This document shows, piece by piece, positions 37,335 to 46,865 of a DNA stretch of 64,000 nucleotides. Below the pieces are notes generated by a model that saw nothing but the letters and a program-made list of their open reading frames with translations, made no database searches and had not been told where the DNA came from. Position 1 is the first letter of the stretch, and each line of letters starts with the position of its first letter. Made by a program: the position numbers and the translations under genes. The DNA is from Polyangiaceae bacterium (GTDB lineage: Bacteria; Myxococcota_A; Polyangia; Polyangiales; Polyangiaceae): assembly GCA_016715885.1 (NCBI GenBank), contig JADJXL010000005.1, forward strand, positions 145,626-209,625, read 5' to 3'.

Positions 37335-39443
37335 ATGACGCGAACACACTGCCTCGTTAGTACATCTGCTCTGTTCCTTCTTGCCGCGTGCGCTTCGGCA
37401 CCTCCGCTGCCCGACAAACCCGTAGAAACGGCGAAACCGGCGGAAACGGCCGCCACGCCACCGGCTGCACCCACGTACCAGGGCAAACCCAAGCTCGGGA
37501 CGTTTGGTGTCGACTTGGCGGGTATGGACGCCTCCGTAAAACCCGGAGCGGATTTTTATAAATACGCTGGAGGAGCCTGGATCAAGGCAAACCCGATTCC
37601 TTCGGACCGGGCGCGCTGGGGGACGTTCGACGCATTGCGTGAAGAGTCGGATGCCAACGTGCGCAAGATTCTCGACGAGCAGGTTGCCAAGAAGCCTGAA
37701 AAGGGCACGAATGCGCAGAAGGCTGCTGACATGTATGCGTCGTATCTCGACACGGCAGCCATCGACAAGAATGGTTTTGCGCCGACCAAACCGCTGCTCG
37801 ATGCGATTGGAAAAGCCAAGAGCACGGACGACATTGCCTTGCTGATGGCTCGAGCGGACCTGCCGTGCAAGGCGCCGATTGGGATGAGTGTGACGCTCGA
37901 TCAAAAGAATCCCGATCGTTATGTCGTAGGGGTCGTTCAGAGTGGTCTTGGTTTGCCCGAGCGCGAGTATTACCTGAAGACCGACAAGCAATTCACGGAG
38001 ATTCGGGAAAAGTACGAAGCGCACATTGGCCGAGTGCTCGCGATGGTGGGCGACAAGAAGGCCGCCGCGAATGCAAAGGAAATCTTGGCGCTCGAAACGA
38101 AGATCGCCGAAGCGCATTGGCCCATTGCAGAACGCCGCGATCGGGACAAGACGTACAATTTGCGAACGGTCGCGGAGCTCGAAAAAGAAGCGCCGAAGTT
38201 TCCATGGAAAAAGTACATGGATGCGCTCGGTTATGGCAAGGAAAGCTCGGTCGTCGTCCGCGAAGTCACGGCGATGCCGAAGCTCGCGGAGATTTTCGCA
38301 AAGACGCCGGTTGCAACGTGGAAGGCGTACATCACCTATCATTTCCTGCGCGCATCGGCGGATGTATTGCCTTCGGCGCTCGACAACGAGGTATTCGACT
38401 TCGTGGGTCGGACGTTGCATGGGCAACCGGAGCAGCGAGCTCGTTGGAAGCGAGCCGTGACTGCCGTCAATATGATGATTGGCGATGCCGTGGGTGAGCT
38501 TTACGTCGCTCGCCATTTCCAGCCGAAGGCGAAAGCCGAAATGGATCGTCTCGTCGAGAACCTTCGCAAAGGGTACGCATCGCGCATTCAGAAGGTCGAC
38601 TGGATGTCGGCGGAGACGAAAAAGGTCGCGCTGGAAAAACTCGCAGGATTCCGCCCGAAAATCGGTTATCCGAGCAAGTGGAAGAGCTACGCGACGCTCG
38701 AAGTCGTCCCCGGTGATGCATTCGGGAATGCTCGACGTGCGGAGGTATGGGATCACGAGTACGACAAAGCGAGGCTCGGCAAGCCGACGGATCGTGAAGA
38801 ATGGTTCATGCCGCCGCAGATGGTCAATGCATACTACAACGCCACGTTCAACGAGATCGTGTTTCCGGCAGCCATTCTTCAGCCCCCGTTTTTCGATTCC
38901 GAGGCGGAACCTGCCGTCAATTACGGGGCCATTGGCGGCGTGATTGGGCACGAAATGGGGCATGGTTTCGATGACCAAGGTGCCAAATCGGACGCGAAGG
39001 GCATTTTGCGCACGTGGTGGGCACCGGCCGACATCGATGCATTCAAGAAACGCACGCAGACGCTCGCCGATCAATATTCGGAATTCGAGCCGCTGCCGGG
39101 GATCAAGGTCAATGGCAAATTGACGCTCGGGGAAAACATCGGCGACATCGGTGGGCTCACGGTGGCCCATGAAGCGTACACGCTGTCGCTCGAGGGCAAA
39201 CCTGCCGAGGTGATTGGCGGGTACACGGGCGATCAGCGATTCTTCTTCGGCTGGGCGCAGGTCTGGCGCACGCTTTATCGCGACGAAGCGCTTCGCAATC
39301 AAGTCCTCTCGGATCCGCATTCGCCGGCGATGTATCGCGTCAATGGCGTCGTGCGGAACGTCGACGCATGGTATGCGGCATTCGGCGTGAAGGAAGGCGA
39401 CGCGCTGTTTCTGCCACCGGAAAAACGAGTAAAAATCTGGTGA
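37335..39443 (+). CDS. M13-family zinc metallopeptidase, lipoprotein (PepO/neprilysin-like)
   Basis: ATG 37335 starts a lipoprotein signal ending LFLLAAC. The mature protein of about 685 residues matches M13 peptidases: N-terminal GVDLAGMDASVKPGADFYKYAGG, the substrate-binding NAYYNATFNEIVFPA, zinc site HEMGH (from residue 539, catalytic Glu540) and the third ligand Glu600 in ENIGDIGGL. The C-terminal Trp (VKIW) is the usual family end. It cleaves short peptides N-terminal to hydrophobic residues, at the cell surface. An upstream in-frame sequence from 37221 has no signal-peptide logic. A small inverted repeat follows at 39453. Confidence 0.92.
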   Translation: MTRTHCLVSTSALFLLAACASAPPLPDKPVETAKPAETAATPPAAPTYQGKPKLGTFGVDLAGMDASVKPGADFYKYAGGAWIKANPIPSDRARWGTFDALREESDANVRKILDEQVAKKPEKGTNAQKAADMYASYLDTAAIDKNGFAPTKPLLDAIGKAKSTDDIALLMARADLPCKAPIGMSVTLDQKNPDRYVVGVVQSGLGLPEREYYLKTDKQFTEIREKYEAHIGRVLAMVGDKKAAANAKEILALETKIAEAHWPIAERRDRDKTYNLRTVAELEKEAPKFPWKKYMDALGYGKESSVVVREVTAMPKLAEIFAKTPVATWKAYITYHFLRASADVLPSALDNEVFDFVGRTLHGQPEQRARWKRAVTAVNMMIGDAVGELYVARHFQPKAKAEMDRLVENLRKGYASRIQKVDWMSAETKKVALEKLAGFRPKIGYPSKWKSYATLEVVPGDAFGNARRAEVWDHEYDKARLGKPTDREEWFMPPQMVNAYYNATFNEIVFPAAILQPPFFDSEAEPAVNYGAIGGVIGHEMGHGFDDQGAKSDAKGILRTWWAPADIDAFKKRTQTLADQYSEFEPLPGIKVNGKLTLGENIGDIGGLTVAHEAYTLSLEGKPAEVIGGYTGDQRFFFGWAQVWRTLYRDEALRNQVLSDPHSPAMYRVNGVVRNVDAWYAAFGVKEGDALFLPPEKRVKIW

Positions 39444-39452
39444 GCTGGTCGT

Positions 39453-39475
39453 ACCGGCCAACGAAATATGCCGGT
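39453..39475. terminator. Possible terminator hairpin after M13 peptidase gene
   Basis: ACCGGC (39453-39458) pairs with GCCGGT (39470-39475) around an 11-base A/T-richer loop, starting ten bases after the stop at 39443. Only six base pairs and no T run. Confidence 0.3.
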
Positions 39476-39508
39476 CGCCGCTCTCCATGCTAATCCCGCG
39501 CGCATCTC

Positions 39509-40252
39509 ATGCGACGGCGCACCCCCCACTCGATCTTCGTCGAACAAACTCAGCGTAAGCTCCTCGCTCGCCTCGCCGAGCTCGATCAACACGCCATCGT
39601 TCGCGAGCTCGATCCGCTGCTGACGGCCGAGCGCCGAGCGCGTTTCGAGTCCGTGTTTTCCCAGCGCCTCGACTCCGTCACCGTGCTCATGGACGCCCCG
39701 TACGATCCGCACAACGGCGCTGCTGTGCTCCGATCGTGCGATGCGTTCGGTGTGCAGCGGCTTCATGTCGTCGAGCGAGCGGGCATCGAGTTTCTTGCGG
39801 CGAAGCAAGTCGCTCGTGGATCCGAGCAGTGGGTCCACGTGCGCACGTATCCCGACAGCAAAGGAGCGCTCGAAACGCTTGCAGAGAGCGGTCACGAGCT
39901 TGTCGCGACGCACCCCCAGGGCGAGCTCCTTCCCCAGGATTTGCGCCACATCCCGCGGGTTTGTCTCGTCCTCGGCAACGAACGTGATGGCATCCACGAG
40001 GAGCTTTCGCGTGCGTGTCGGCGCAGTGTTCGAGTGCCCATGCGAGGCTTTGCAGAGAGCCTCAACGTGAGCGTGACGGCGGCGATTTTGCTCCAGCATG
40101 CAACGACGGGGCGACCGGGTGATCTTTCGGATGCCGAGCTGCTTCTTTTGCGAGCGCGCGCGATGGTGCTGACCATCGATCATGCAGCGGAGATCCTGCT
40201 GGCGAAGGGCATCGAGCTCAGTCCCGAGATCTTTGCGCCTGCAGAAACGTAA
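39509..40252 (+). CDS. trmH: tRNA (guanosine-2'-O-)-methyltransferase, SpoU/TrmH family
   Basis: Transfers a methyl group from SAM to the 2'-OH of a tRNA guanosine (Gm18 in TrmH). The 247-residue protein has the SPOUT knot motifs: motif 1 DPHNGAAVLRSCDAFG with Asn and catalytic Arg, motif 2 LVLGNERDGI, and motif 3 VPMRGFAESLNVSVTAAIL. The N-terminal ERRARFESVFSQRLDSVTVL is the TrmH extension. The exact target nucleotide cannot be read from sequence. Single gene, 65 bp after the peptidase gene and about 110 bp before the kinase gene. Confidence 0.9.
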   Translation: MRRRTPHSIFVEQTQRKLLARLAELDQHAIVRELDPLLTAERRARFESVFSQRLDSVTVLMDAPYDPHNGAAVLRSCDAFGVQRLHVVERAGIEFLAAKQVARGSEQWVHVRTYPDSKGALETLAESGHELVATHPQGELLPQDLRHIPRVCLVLGNERDGIHEELSRACRRSVRVPMRGFAESLNVSVTAAILLQHATTGRPGDLSDAELLLLRARAMVLTIDHAAEILLAKGIELSPEIFAPAET

Positions 40253-40361
40253 GAAGGCGCGTCTCGTGGCGATCGGGCATCTTGCTCTGCGAAGCGAAAT
40301 TCGATAGCCTCCCGATCGCGACGATCGTGGATTTCTACTGACCACCGTCGGGAGATTCGTT

Positions 40362-42299
40362 GTGTCAGCGCCTCTGCCTCCGAAGCCTGCTCCGCCTCGT
40401 CCGCCTTCTCCGGCCGCTGGGCGCCCGAGCGCACCGCCGCCTCCGCGTCCCGCGGCTGGTGCCGCCGCGCCGCCTCGACCTGCGGCGGGCGCACCTGCCG
40501 CGCCTGCAGCGACTCCGCGTCCGGCAGCGGGTGCACCAGCGCCGGCTGCAGCAAAACCGGCCGAACCCGAACCCGAAGCGGGCTTCCAACACGGTGGCGA
40601 TTTACCCGCAGGGCTCGTGATCTCGGGACGTTACCGCGTCGAAAAGATCATCGGTCGAGGCGGCATGGGTGCGGTGTACGCGGTTCGTCATGCCAATACA
40701 GGCGAGCTTTGCGCGCTGAAAATGTTGCTTCCCGCGCTTGCGGCAAACCCCGGCGCGGTCGAACGCTTCCGCACCGAAGCGCGGGCGCCCGTGGCGATTG
40801 GCAGTGAACACGTCGTGCGCGTGATCGATGCCGACGTGGCTCCCGAGCTCGGGGACGCGCCGTACATCGTCATGGAGCTCTTGAAAGGCCGCGATCTCGG
40901 CACGGAGCTGAAGCAGCGTGGCGCTTTGCCCGCAGGCGAAGTCGTCGTGTTCATGAAGCAGGTCGCTCGCGTGCTCGACAAAGCGCATGGGCTCGGCATC
41001 GTTCATCGCGATCTCAAGCCGGCAAACCTCATCGTCACGCAGCGCGAAGACGGCACGCCGCTCGTCAAGATTCTCGACTTTGGTATTGCCAAACTGCTGG
41101 ATCAAAGCGGCGTTGGCGAGTTGACGCAAGACGGCGCGATCTTCGGCACGCCTTGGTACATGTCGCCCGAGCAAGCGCGCGGACAAGCGTCCAAGGTTGG
41201 GCCAGCCGCGGATTTGTGGGCGCTCGGGCTCATCGTCTATCGCCTTTTGACTGGGAAAAACTATTGGTCGGCTGAAGGCATGGCCGCGCTCGTCGGGCAG
41301 ATCCTGTACGAGCCGATGGTTCCACCGAGTCAGATGTCTCCGCATCTCGGTCCGCGGTTCGACGCATGGTTTGCGCGCGCTTGCTGTCGTGAAGCCGAGG
41401 GGCGATTTCCGAATGCGACGGAGCAAATTCAAGCGCTCGCTCAAGCGTTGGGCGTGAACTACGCCGCGCAACCGACGAACCTGGACATGCCAAACCCGGC
41501 GGATTTGTCGGCATCGGCGCAGGTTCGTCAAGCCGTTGCGGGCATGCCGATGTACGGTTTGTCGATCCCACCGGGGGCTTCGATTCCGGGCACGAGCATT
41601 CCTGGCACGAGCATTCAGGCGGCTGGAATTTCTCAAGCGGGCATGCCGATGCCGGTTGGAGTTCCAAACCAAGGCGCAATTTCACTGGCGGGTGTGCCGC
41701 CGGCGCAGCTTGCGGCAATGGGTTTGTCCCAATCGGGTGGTGTGATGCCCGGGGGTGTGCCGGGAGCGACGACGGGCGCGCCACTCTATTCGACGCAGGC
41801 GGGAACGCCTGGACCGAAGAAGTCGCGTCTCGGGGCGGTGCTCGCGGCAAGCCTCATCATCGTGGGTTTGGCCGGGGCAGCCGGGCTTTTCTTTGTGCTC
41901 AAAGGAAAAACCTCGCAATCGGGCAATGCGGCGGCAACCGCGGCGGAAGCTGCGCCCGCGCCCACGCCGTCCGCTGAAGCTCCAGCGCTCCCGTTGCCTC
42001 CGGTGACGGCAGAACCGGCTGCGTCGGCTGCGGTCGAGCCTGCAGCGTCTGCAGAGCCTGTAGCGTCCGCCGAGCCTGCGGATTCGGCCGAACCCATCGA
42101 GATTGAGGAACCTGCGGCATCGGCAGAACCTGCCGCGTCGGCTGCTCCACCGCCTGCTGCAACGACCGCCGAGCCCGTTGCTGCGGCGCCCAAGCCAACG
42201 ACGACGTCTTCACCCACGAAGACTGCTGTGAACACCACGGCAAAACCGAAACCTTCGAGCACGGTCGCCCCGAAGATCAAAGGCACGATCAAGTTCTGA
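40362..42299 (+). CDS. Membrane Ser/Thr protein kinase (Hanks type)
   Basis: GTG 40362 has GGAG eight bases upstream. A Pro/Ala-rich N-terminal 75 residues precede a complete kinase domain (about 90-350): Gly loop IIGRGGMGAVYAV, ATP Lys (LCALKMLL), catalytic loop HRDLKPAN, DFGIAKL and MSPEQA. A Met/Gly/Ser/Pro-rich juxtamembrane linker, one membrane helix (LAASLIIVGLAGAAGLFFVL) and an Ala/Pro/Glu-rich periplasmic tail follow. Phosphorylates Ser/Thr targets. Its TGA shares one base with the ATG of the TPR/PEGA gene, so the two are translationally coupled and probably work together. Confidence 0.93.
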   Translation: MSAPLPPKPAPPRPPSPAAGRPSAPPPPRPAAGAAAPPRPAAGAPAAPAATPRPAAGAPAPAAAKPAEPEPEAGFQHGGDLPAGLVISGRYRVEKIIGRGGMGAVYAVRHANTGELCALKMLLPALAANPGAVERFRTEARAPVAIGSEHVVRVIDADVAPELGDAPYIVMELLKGRDLGTELKQRGALPAGEVVVFMKQVARVLDKAHGLGIVHRDLKPANLIVTQREDGTPLVKILDFGIAKLLDQSGVGELTQDGAIFGTPWYMSPEQARGQASKVGPAADLWALGLIVYRLLTGKNYWSAEGMAALVGQILYEPMVPPSQMSPHLGPRFDAWFARACCREAEGRFPNATEQIQALAQALGVNYAAQPTNLDMPNPADLSASAQVRQAVAGMPMYGLSIPPGASIPGTSIPGTSIQAAGISQAGMPMPVGVPNQGAISLAGVPPAQLAAMGLSQSGGVMPGGVPGATTGAPLYSTQAGTPGPKKSRLGAVLAASLIIVGLAGAAGLFFVLKGKTSQSGNAAATAAEAAPAPTPSAEAPALPLPPVTAEPAASAAVEPAASAEPVASAEPADSAEPIEIEEPAASAEPAASAAPPPAATTAEPVAAAPKPTTTSSPTKTAVNTTAKPKPSSTVAPKIKGTIKF

Positions 42300-43405
42300 T
42301 GAGCAACACACGTCGGCGTTCATTCGCCATCGCCCTCTCCGCTCTGCTTGGTGCTGCTTTCGTCGCCGCGCCCAGTCAGGTTTCTGCGCAAGAACCCGCC
42401 CCCACCGCGCCAGCCTCGCAACAGCAAATTACGCTCGCGCGTCAGGCTGCGTCCGAAGGACTTGGCGCTTATCGCTCGGGCGACTTCAACAAAGCACTCG
42501 ACCTGTTCGAGCAAGCGAAGGCGCTTTATCCAAGCGCGCAGATCCTCCGCATGCGCGGCTATACGCTGCTCGCGCTCGAACGCTGGATCCCATCGGTCGA
42601 AGCGATGGAAGAAGCCCTCGACTCGCAGACGGGCGCGCTCGATGAAGCCGACAGGAAAGACGTCTCCGAGCAGATCGCGAAGGCGATGATGCACATCGGA
42701 AGCGTCACGGTCACGACCCAGGTTGCGGGGGCCAAACTCAGCATCGACGACGTGCCCGTCGCCGACTTTCCAAAGGACAAACCTTTCCGTTTGCTGCCCG
42801 GAAAACACAAGTTTGTCCTGAGCGCACCCGAGCACACCGATGCCGTCGAGGAGCTGGACGTCGAGGCGAACAAGGAGGTGACGATTGCGCTCGAACCGAA
42901 GAAGGTCGAAGCGCCACCGCCACCGCCGCCGCCACCACCACCACCACCACCGCCACCGCCGCCGAAGAACCTGATTCCCAACCAAAAGATGATCGGCTTC
43001 ATTGCGGCAGGCGCAGGACTTGGCTTGGGCTTGGCGGGTATTGCCGCAGGCGCCGCGTCTGGATACATCTCCGCCAACGTCGCGCGGGACGTGAAAATTC
43101 ACGAGTACGTGTACGGGACGAACTGCGCCCGCGGGAACCTCGAACACTGCTTGCTCGATCGCGAGGTCGTCAACGCAGACGCGACCGATGCGACGACGCT
43201 GCGTAATCTCGGGATCGGCCTTGGCGTCAGCGGTCTCGTCGTAGGCGCCGGTGGGTTGGTCCTGGCCATCATCGCCAAACCCGAACCCGCCAAACCCGCC
43301 GATGACGCTCCTGCTGCCAAGAAGGCCCAAGCGACTTCCGTCGTGAAGTCTCTTGGTTGTGGACCGTATGGCGACGTCGGCTTGTCATGCGTGGGGACGT
43401 TTTGA
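42299..43405 (+). CDS. Secreted TPR and PEGA-domain protein
   Basis: The 368-residue protein has a signal peptide (FAIALSALLGAAFVAAPSQVSA), a TPR-like helical region (about 40-140, EGLGAYRSGDFNKALDLFEQA), a PEGA beta domain (about 140-195, VTVTTQVAGAKLSIDDVPV) and a run of 17 prolines. Two hydrophobic helices close it (about 230-260, 305-330, FIAAGAGLGLGLAGIAAGAA). It is coupled to the kinase gene upstream and overlaps the lipoprotein gene downstream, suggesting a three-gene signalling or envelope unit. Confidence 0.88.
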   Translation: MSNTRRRSFAIALSALLGAAFVAAPSQVSAQEPAPTAPASQQQITLARQAASEGLGAYRSGDFNKALDLFEQAKALYPSAQILRMRGYTLLALERWIPSVEAMEEALDSQTGALDEADRKDVSEQIAKAMMHIGSVTVTTQVAGAKLSIDDVPVADFPKDKPFRLLPGKHKFVLSAPEHTDAVEELDVEANKEVTIALEPKKVEAPPPPPPPPPPPPPPPPPKNLIPNQKMIGFIAAGAGLGLGLAGIAAGAASGYISANVARDVKIHEYVYGTNCARGNLEHCLLDREVVNADATDATTLRNLGIGLGVSGLVVGAGGLVLAIIAKPEPAKPADDAPAAKKAQATSVVKSLGCGPYGDVGLSCVGTF

Positions 43406-44040
43406 AGGTTCGTCCGGGGCATGCTCGCCGCGGCGTGCTTGCAGCGTTTGCCCTCGTACTCGCAGCTTGTATCGACGTGCCTGCGGCGCCTCCGCGTGAT
43501 GCGCTCAAGGTGCGCGAGGTCAAGGCGTCCCCGGGTGTCGTGCTCGAGACCGCGTGCACGCCGACGGGCATCGAAAAGTGCTTCGACGCGCACGACGACA
43601 ACTGCAACGGCGTCATCGACGAAGGCTGTGGGTTGCACACGGGCATCCTTCAATTCGCCATCGCTTGGGAAGCCGTCGAAGCGGATGTCGACTTGAACGT
43701 GTACGATCCGAGCGGCGAGATCGCGCGGCTTGGAGAACCCACGTCGTCCGGCCTCGTCAAGGATCGAGACTGCCCGCAAATGGGCAACGAGTGCCAGGGG
43801 CAAAACATCGAGAACGTGTACCTTGCCGAGGGTGATCCAAAGCGAGGCACGTATCGCGTCGTGATTCGTCTCGACAAGCTCGGTGGTGCCGTTGCGCCCG
43901 TGCGTGTGCGCCTGGGTGCGCGCGTAGGGCAGCGCCCGTTTGGCATGGTCGTGGACTTGTCTCCGGGACCTGGCACGGAAGAAAAATCGTTCGAGTTTAC
44001 ACTTTCCCAACCCACCCCAGTTTCGACGCGCGCTTGTTGA
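43387..44040 (+). CDS. MopE-like lipoprotein
   Basis: The signal ends in FALVLAAC. The motif DDNCNGVIDEGC (about residue 73) is the putative metal-binding repeat of MopE-type proteins, and a C-terminal beta domain of about 130 residues (ADVDLNVYDPSGE, RGTYRVVIRLDKLGG) follows, similar to secreted DUF2135-like domains. The start may be ATG 43387 or TTG 43402, the latter giving the common four-base stop overlap with the preceding gene. Either way it belongs to the kinase operon. Metal binding is inferred from the motif. Confidence 0.82.
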   Translation: MRGDVLKVRPGHARRGVLAAFALVLAACIDVPAAPPRDALKVREVKASPGVVLETACTPTGIEKCFDAHDDNCNGVIDEGCGLHTGILQFAIAWEAVEADVDLNVYDPSGEIARLGEPTSSGLVKDRDCPQMGNECQGQNIENVYLAEGDPKRGTYRVVIRLDKLGGAVAPVRVRLGARVGQRPFGMVVDLSPGPGTEEKSFEFTLSQPTPVSTRAC

Positions 44041-44105
44041 CGCGCTGCCCCGTCGCCCCCTAGAACACGTTTCGCCCTCTGTCGCTTTCTGGGAGAACCG
44101 CTGCG

Positions 44106-46388
44106 ATGAACCCCCTTCTCATGTTCCTCGTCATTATCGGACTCGTCGGCGCCTTTGCGTACAGCGCCGGCAAGCGATGGCAACTCCTGCGCGTGGGCAG
44201 GGACGAGGATCGATTCGACGACATTGGCAAGCGTCTCGAGGGCGTGGCGATCTATGCGCTCGCTCAGAAAAAGATGCATTATTACCGGCTCGCCGGAGCC
44301 GCGCACATGCTCATCTTCGTGGGCTTTGCGATCCTGCTGCTCCGATCGATCATCCTCTGGGGGCGTGGATTCGATCCTTCGTTCAATGCTTTCATTCTCG
44401 GGCCGGAAGGATTTCTGGGTTTGCCCCTTGGGCACATCTACGAATTCCTGAAGGACGTCATTGCGACGCTCGTCATCGTCGGCGCCGTCGTATTCCTTTA
44501 TTTCCGGGTAGTTCGCCAAGAACCACGCATGACGAAGTCCGGCGAGGCCATTTTGATTTTGGGCATCATCATCACGATGATGGTGGCCGACATGGTGTAC
44601 GACGGCGCGTCGATCGTGCTGCACCATCAAGCATTGCCACAATGCATCGGTGGAAACCTCGAAGACGTCACGTGTGAATCGATTCGCAAAATCACGGCGC
44701 CGCTCGGACCCGTACCCACCCATCCGCTCGCCTGGGAACCTTTTCCCGCACCCGCAGGCTCGGCCTTTGCCATGATGCTCGCGGGCGTTTCGCACGACAC
44801 GCTCCGCGTGCTCGCGCAAGTGGGCTTCTGGACGCACGCGACGCTCGTGCTGCTTTTCCTGAATCTCCTGCCGTACTCGAAACACTTCCACATCATCACG
44901 GCCATTCCGAACGTGTTTTTCCGGCAGACCAAGCCGGCTGGTCGATTGCCATTGCTCGCGCCGACCGCGGAAGCCATTGGCGAAAAGGTCATGGCCGCGG
45001 CCGAGGATCCGGCGAAAGCCGAACCCGTCGGAGCGACCAAAATCAACGATTTCACGTGGAAGGCCATCGTGGACTTCTACACGTGCACCGAATGCGGGCG
45101 TTGTTCGGACAATTGCCCGGCGCACAAGACGGGCAAGTTGCTCTCGCCCAAGCAATTCACGCTCAACTTGCGCGATCATCTGTACGAACACGCGGAAGAG
45201 CTCGTCCACGAAAAGTCGAAATCGGATACGGTCGGCGAAGGCCTCCCGCGCCTCGAAGATGCCGAAAGCGCCGAAAGCGCCGAAGCTGCACCCGCCGAGC
45301 CGAGCGAAGCCTTCAAAGACCTCGTGCCGAGCGTCATTCATCCCGACGTGCTTTGGGCCTGTACGACGTGCCGCGCGTGTGAAGAGCAATGCCCCGTCAT
45401 GATCAGCTATGTCGACAAGATCGTCGACATGCGCCGCCACTTGGTGCTCGTCAAAGGCGAATTCCCCTCGCAGCTCAATGGCCCATTCCAGGCGATGGAA
45501 GTCAATGGCAATCCCTGGAATCTAGCGCGTATGGACCGCGCGAACTGGACCGAAGGGCTCGACGTGAAAACCATGTCGGACAACCCGACGGCGGAAGTTC
45601 TGTATTGGGTGGGTTGTGCGGCGAGCTACGACGATCGAGCCAAAAAAGTCGCGCGTGCGACCGCTCGATTGCTCCAAGCCGCAGGCGTCGACTTCGCCAT
45701 CCTCGGACAAGAAGAAACGTGCACGGGCGACCCGGCGCGTCGAGCCGGCAATGAATACTTGTTCGCCATGCTCGCCGAGCAAAACGTCGCGACGCTGAAC
45801 GGATACAAAGACCAAGGCGGCATCAAGAAAATCATCACCGCATGCCCGCACTGCTTCAACACGATCCTGAATGAATACCCGGACTTCGGAGCGAAGTTTG
45901 AAGTGATACATCACACGGACTTCCTCTTGGGACTCGTCGCGGAAAAGAAGCTCAAGCCCACGCAGCCGGTCAAGGGTCGCATGGTTTTCCACGATTCCTG
46001 TTACCTCGGCCGGTACAATGGCGTTTACGAGCAGCCGCGGGATATTCTGAAGAGCATTCCCGGCGTGGAGCTCGTCGAGGCTGAGGGGTGGAATCGCAAC
46101 AAGGGGCTTTGTTGTGGCGCGGGCGGAGCGCAGTTCTGGATGGAGGAGCAGAACAAGGATCGCGTCAATGTCAAGCGCACGTTGCAGCTCTTGCAGACCG
46201 AGGCGAAGACGATTGCGACCGGGTGTCCCTTCTGCCAGACGATGATTTCCGACGGCTTGAAGGCTCACGGCAAAGAGGAAAGCGTGAAACAGCTCGATGT
46301 CGCGGAGATTTTGCTGGAGAGCTGTGCGCTCGATGGGGCCAAGAAGGCAAAGTCCAAGAAGAGCGCGGAGGTCCAAGCGGACGTGTGA
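44106..46388 (+). CDS. EMO-type Fe-S membrane oxidoreductase (ETF:quinone oxidoreductase-like)
   Basis: The 760-residue protein has about six N-terminal membrane helices with several histidines suited to b hemes, two 4Fe-4S motifs (CTECGRCSDNCP from residue 327 and CTTCRACEEQCP from residue 419) and two CCG domains near the C-terminus, with the signature GLCCGAGGAQFW (CC from residue 669). This is the heterodisulfide-reductase-like architecture of the EMO/FadF family, which passes electrons from electron-transfer flavoprotein, reduced in fatty acid beta-oxidation, to menaquinone. No etfAB or acyl-CoA dehydrogenase gene is adjacent. The two highly charged segments between the Fe-S motifs are family-variable. 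Confidence 0.9.
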   Translation: MNPLLMFLVIIGLVGAFAYSAGKRWQLLRVGRDEDRFDDIGKRLEGVAIYALAQKKMHYYRLAGAAHMLIFVGFAILLLRSIILWGRGFDPSFNAFILGPEGFLGLPLGHIYEFLKDVIATLVIVGAVVFLYFRVVRQEPRMTKSGEAILILGIIITMMVADMVYDGASIVLHHQALPQCIGGNLEDVTCESIRKITAPLGPVPTHPLAWEPFPAPAGSAFAMMLAGVSHDTLRVLAQVGFWTHATLVLLFLNLLPYSKHFHIITAIPNVFFRQTKPAGRLPLLAPTAEAIGEKVMAAAEDPAKAEPVGATKINDFTWKAIVDFYTCTECGRCSDNCPAHKTGKLLSPKQFTLNLRDHLYEHAEELVHEKSKSDTVGEGLPRLEDAESAESAEAAPAEPSEAFKDLVPSVIHPDVLWACTTCRACEEQCPVMISYVDKIVDMRRHLVLVKGEFPSQLNGPFQAMEVNGNPWNLARMDRANWTEGLDVKTMSDNPTAEVLYWVGCAASYDDRAKKVARATARLLQAAGVDFAILGQEETCTGDPARRAGNEYLFAMLAEQNVATLNGYKDQGGIKKIITACPHCFNTILNEYPDFGAKFEVIHHTDFLLGLVAEKKLKPTQPVKGRMVFHDSCYLGRYNGVYEQPRDILKSIPGVELVEAEGWNRNKGLCCGAGGAQFWMEEQNKDRVNVKRTLQLLQTEAKTIATGCPFCQTMISDGLKAHGKEESVKQLDVAEILLESCALDGAKKAKSKKSAEVQADV

Positions 46389-46423
46389 GCACGGCTGTGT
46401 GTGCAAGCTTGTTCCATCTGCAC

Positions 46424-46444
46424 GGGGCCTCGAGGGTCGAGCCC
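46424..46444. terminator. Possible hairpin after EMO gene
   Basis: GGGCCTCGA pairs with TCGAGCCC, one base bulged, around a GGG loop, 35 bases after the stop at 46388. Weak evidence. Confidence 0.3.
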
Positions 46445-46512
46445 TAGAAGTGGGTGCATCCGGTGCGCACCTGAGCTACAGTCGGGCCGTCGCGGACCAG
46501 AGGGACCCGAAG

Positions 46513-46788
46513 ATGGAACAAGCGCGGAGCCTGGCAATTTCCATGGCGATTGATTCGTTCGCAGAGAGCGCTTTGCGAGCGCGCGCGGCTGAAGCAGACG
46601 AGCCGGCGGAGTTCGAGTGCGATGCATGCAGTACGGTCGTACGGGGCGAACCTGCCGGCCGGGGGTTGTACGTGTGGCCACGAGGTGACGAGGTTCGTTA
46701 CGAAGAACCGCCTCTATGTGGCAAGTGCGCGACGGCGATCGGTTTGACGGCGCTCGCGATATTCAGCGTGGAAGAAGAAGAGGGGTAG
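46513..46788 (+). CDS. Small zinc-ribbon-like protein
   Basis: A 91-residue product starting MEQARSLAISMAIDSFAES with C-x2-C (ECDACST) and a second C-x2-C (LCGKCAT) about 35 residues later, the spacing of a small zinc ribbon. No family is recognised. The region upstream in the same frame is not protein-like and GGGACC-type sequence precedes this ATG. It converges with the BamA-like gene. Confidence 0.65.
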   Translation: MEQARSLAISMAIDSFAESALRARAAEADEPAEFECDACSTVVRGEPAGRGLYVWPRGDEVRYEEPPLCGKCATAIGLTALAIFSVEEEEG

Positions 46789-46789
46789 G

Positions 46790-46840
46790 GCGTTTCCAGG
46801 GGCGCATCAGAGCGCCTGGACGCCGCGCCATGGAAAACGC
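46790..46840. terminator. Nested inverted repeats between convergent genes
   Basis: GCGTTTCCA (46790-46798) can pair with TGGAAAACGC (46831-46840), and TCCAGG...CGC (46795-46805) with GCGCCTGGA (46812-46820). The two structures exclude each other. The position between the ends at 46788 and 46866 supports a bidirectional terminator. Confidence 0.45.
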
Positions 46841-46865
46841 TCGTCCGCGAGCGCTCATTTCCACA

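Noticed and set aside
37251..39488. 745-codon open frame opposite the M13 peptidase
   Set aside because: The plus strand carries the complete peptidase motifs; the antisense has none.
43650..45440. 596-codon open frame opposite the EMO gene
   Set aside because: Crosses two clear plus-strand genes and has no recognisable domain.
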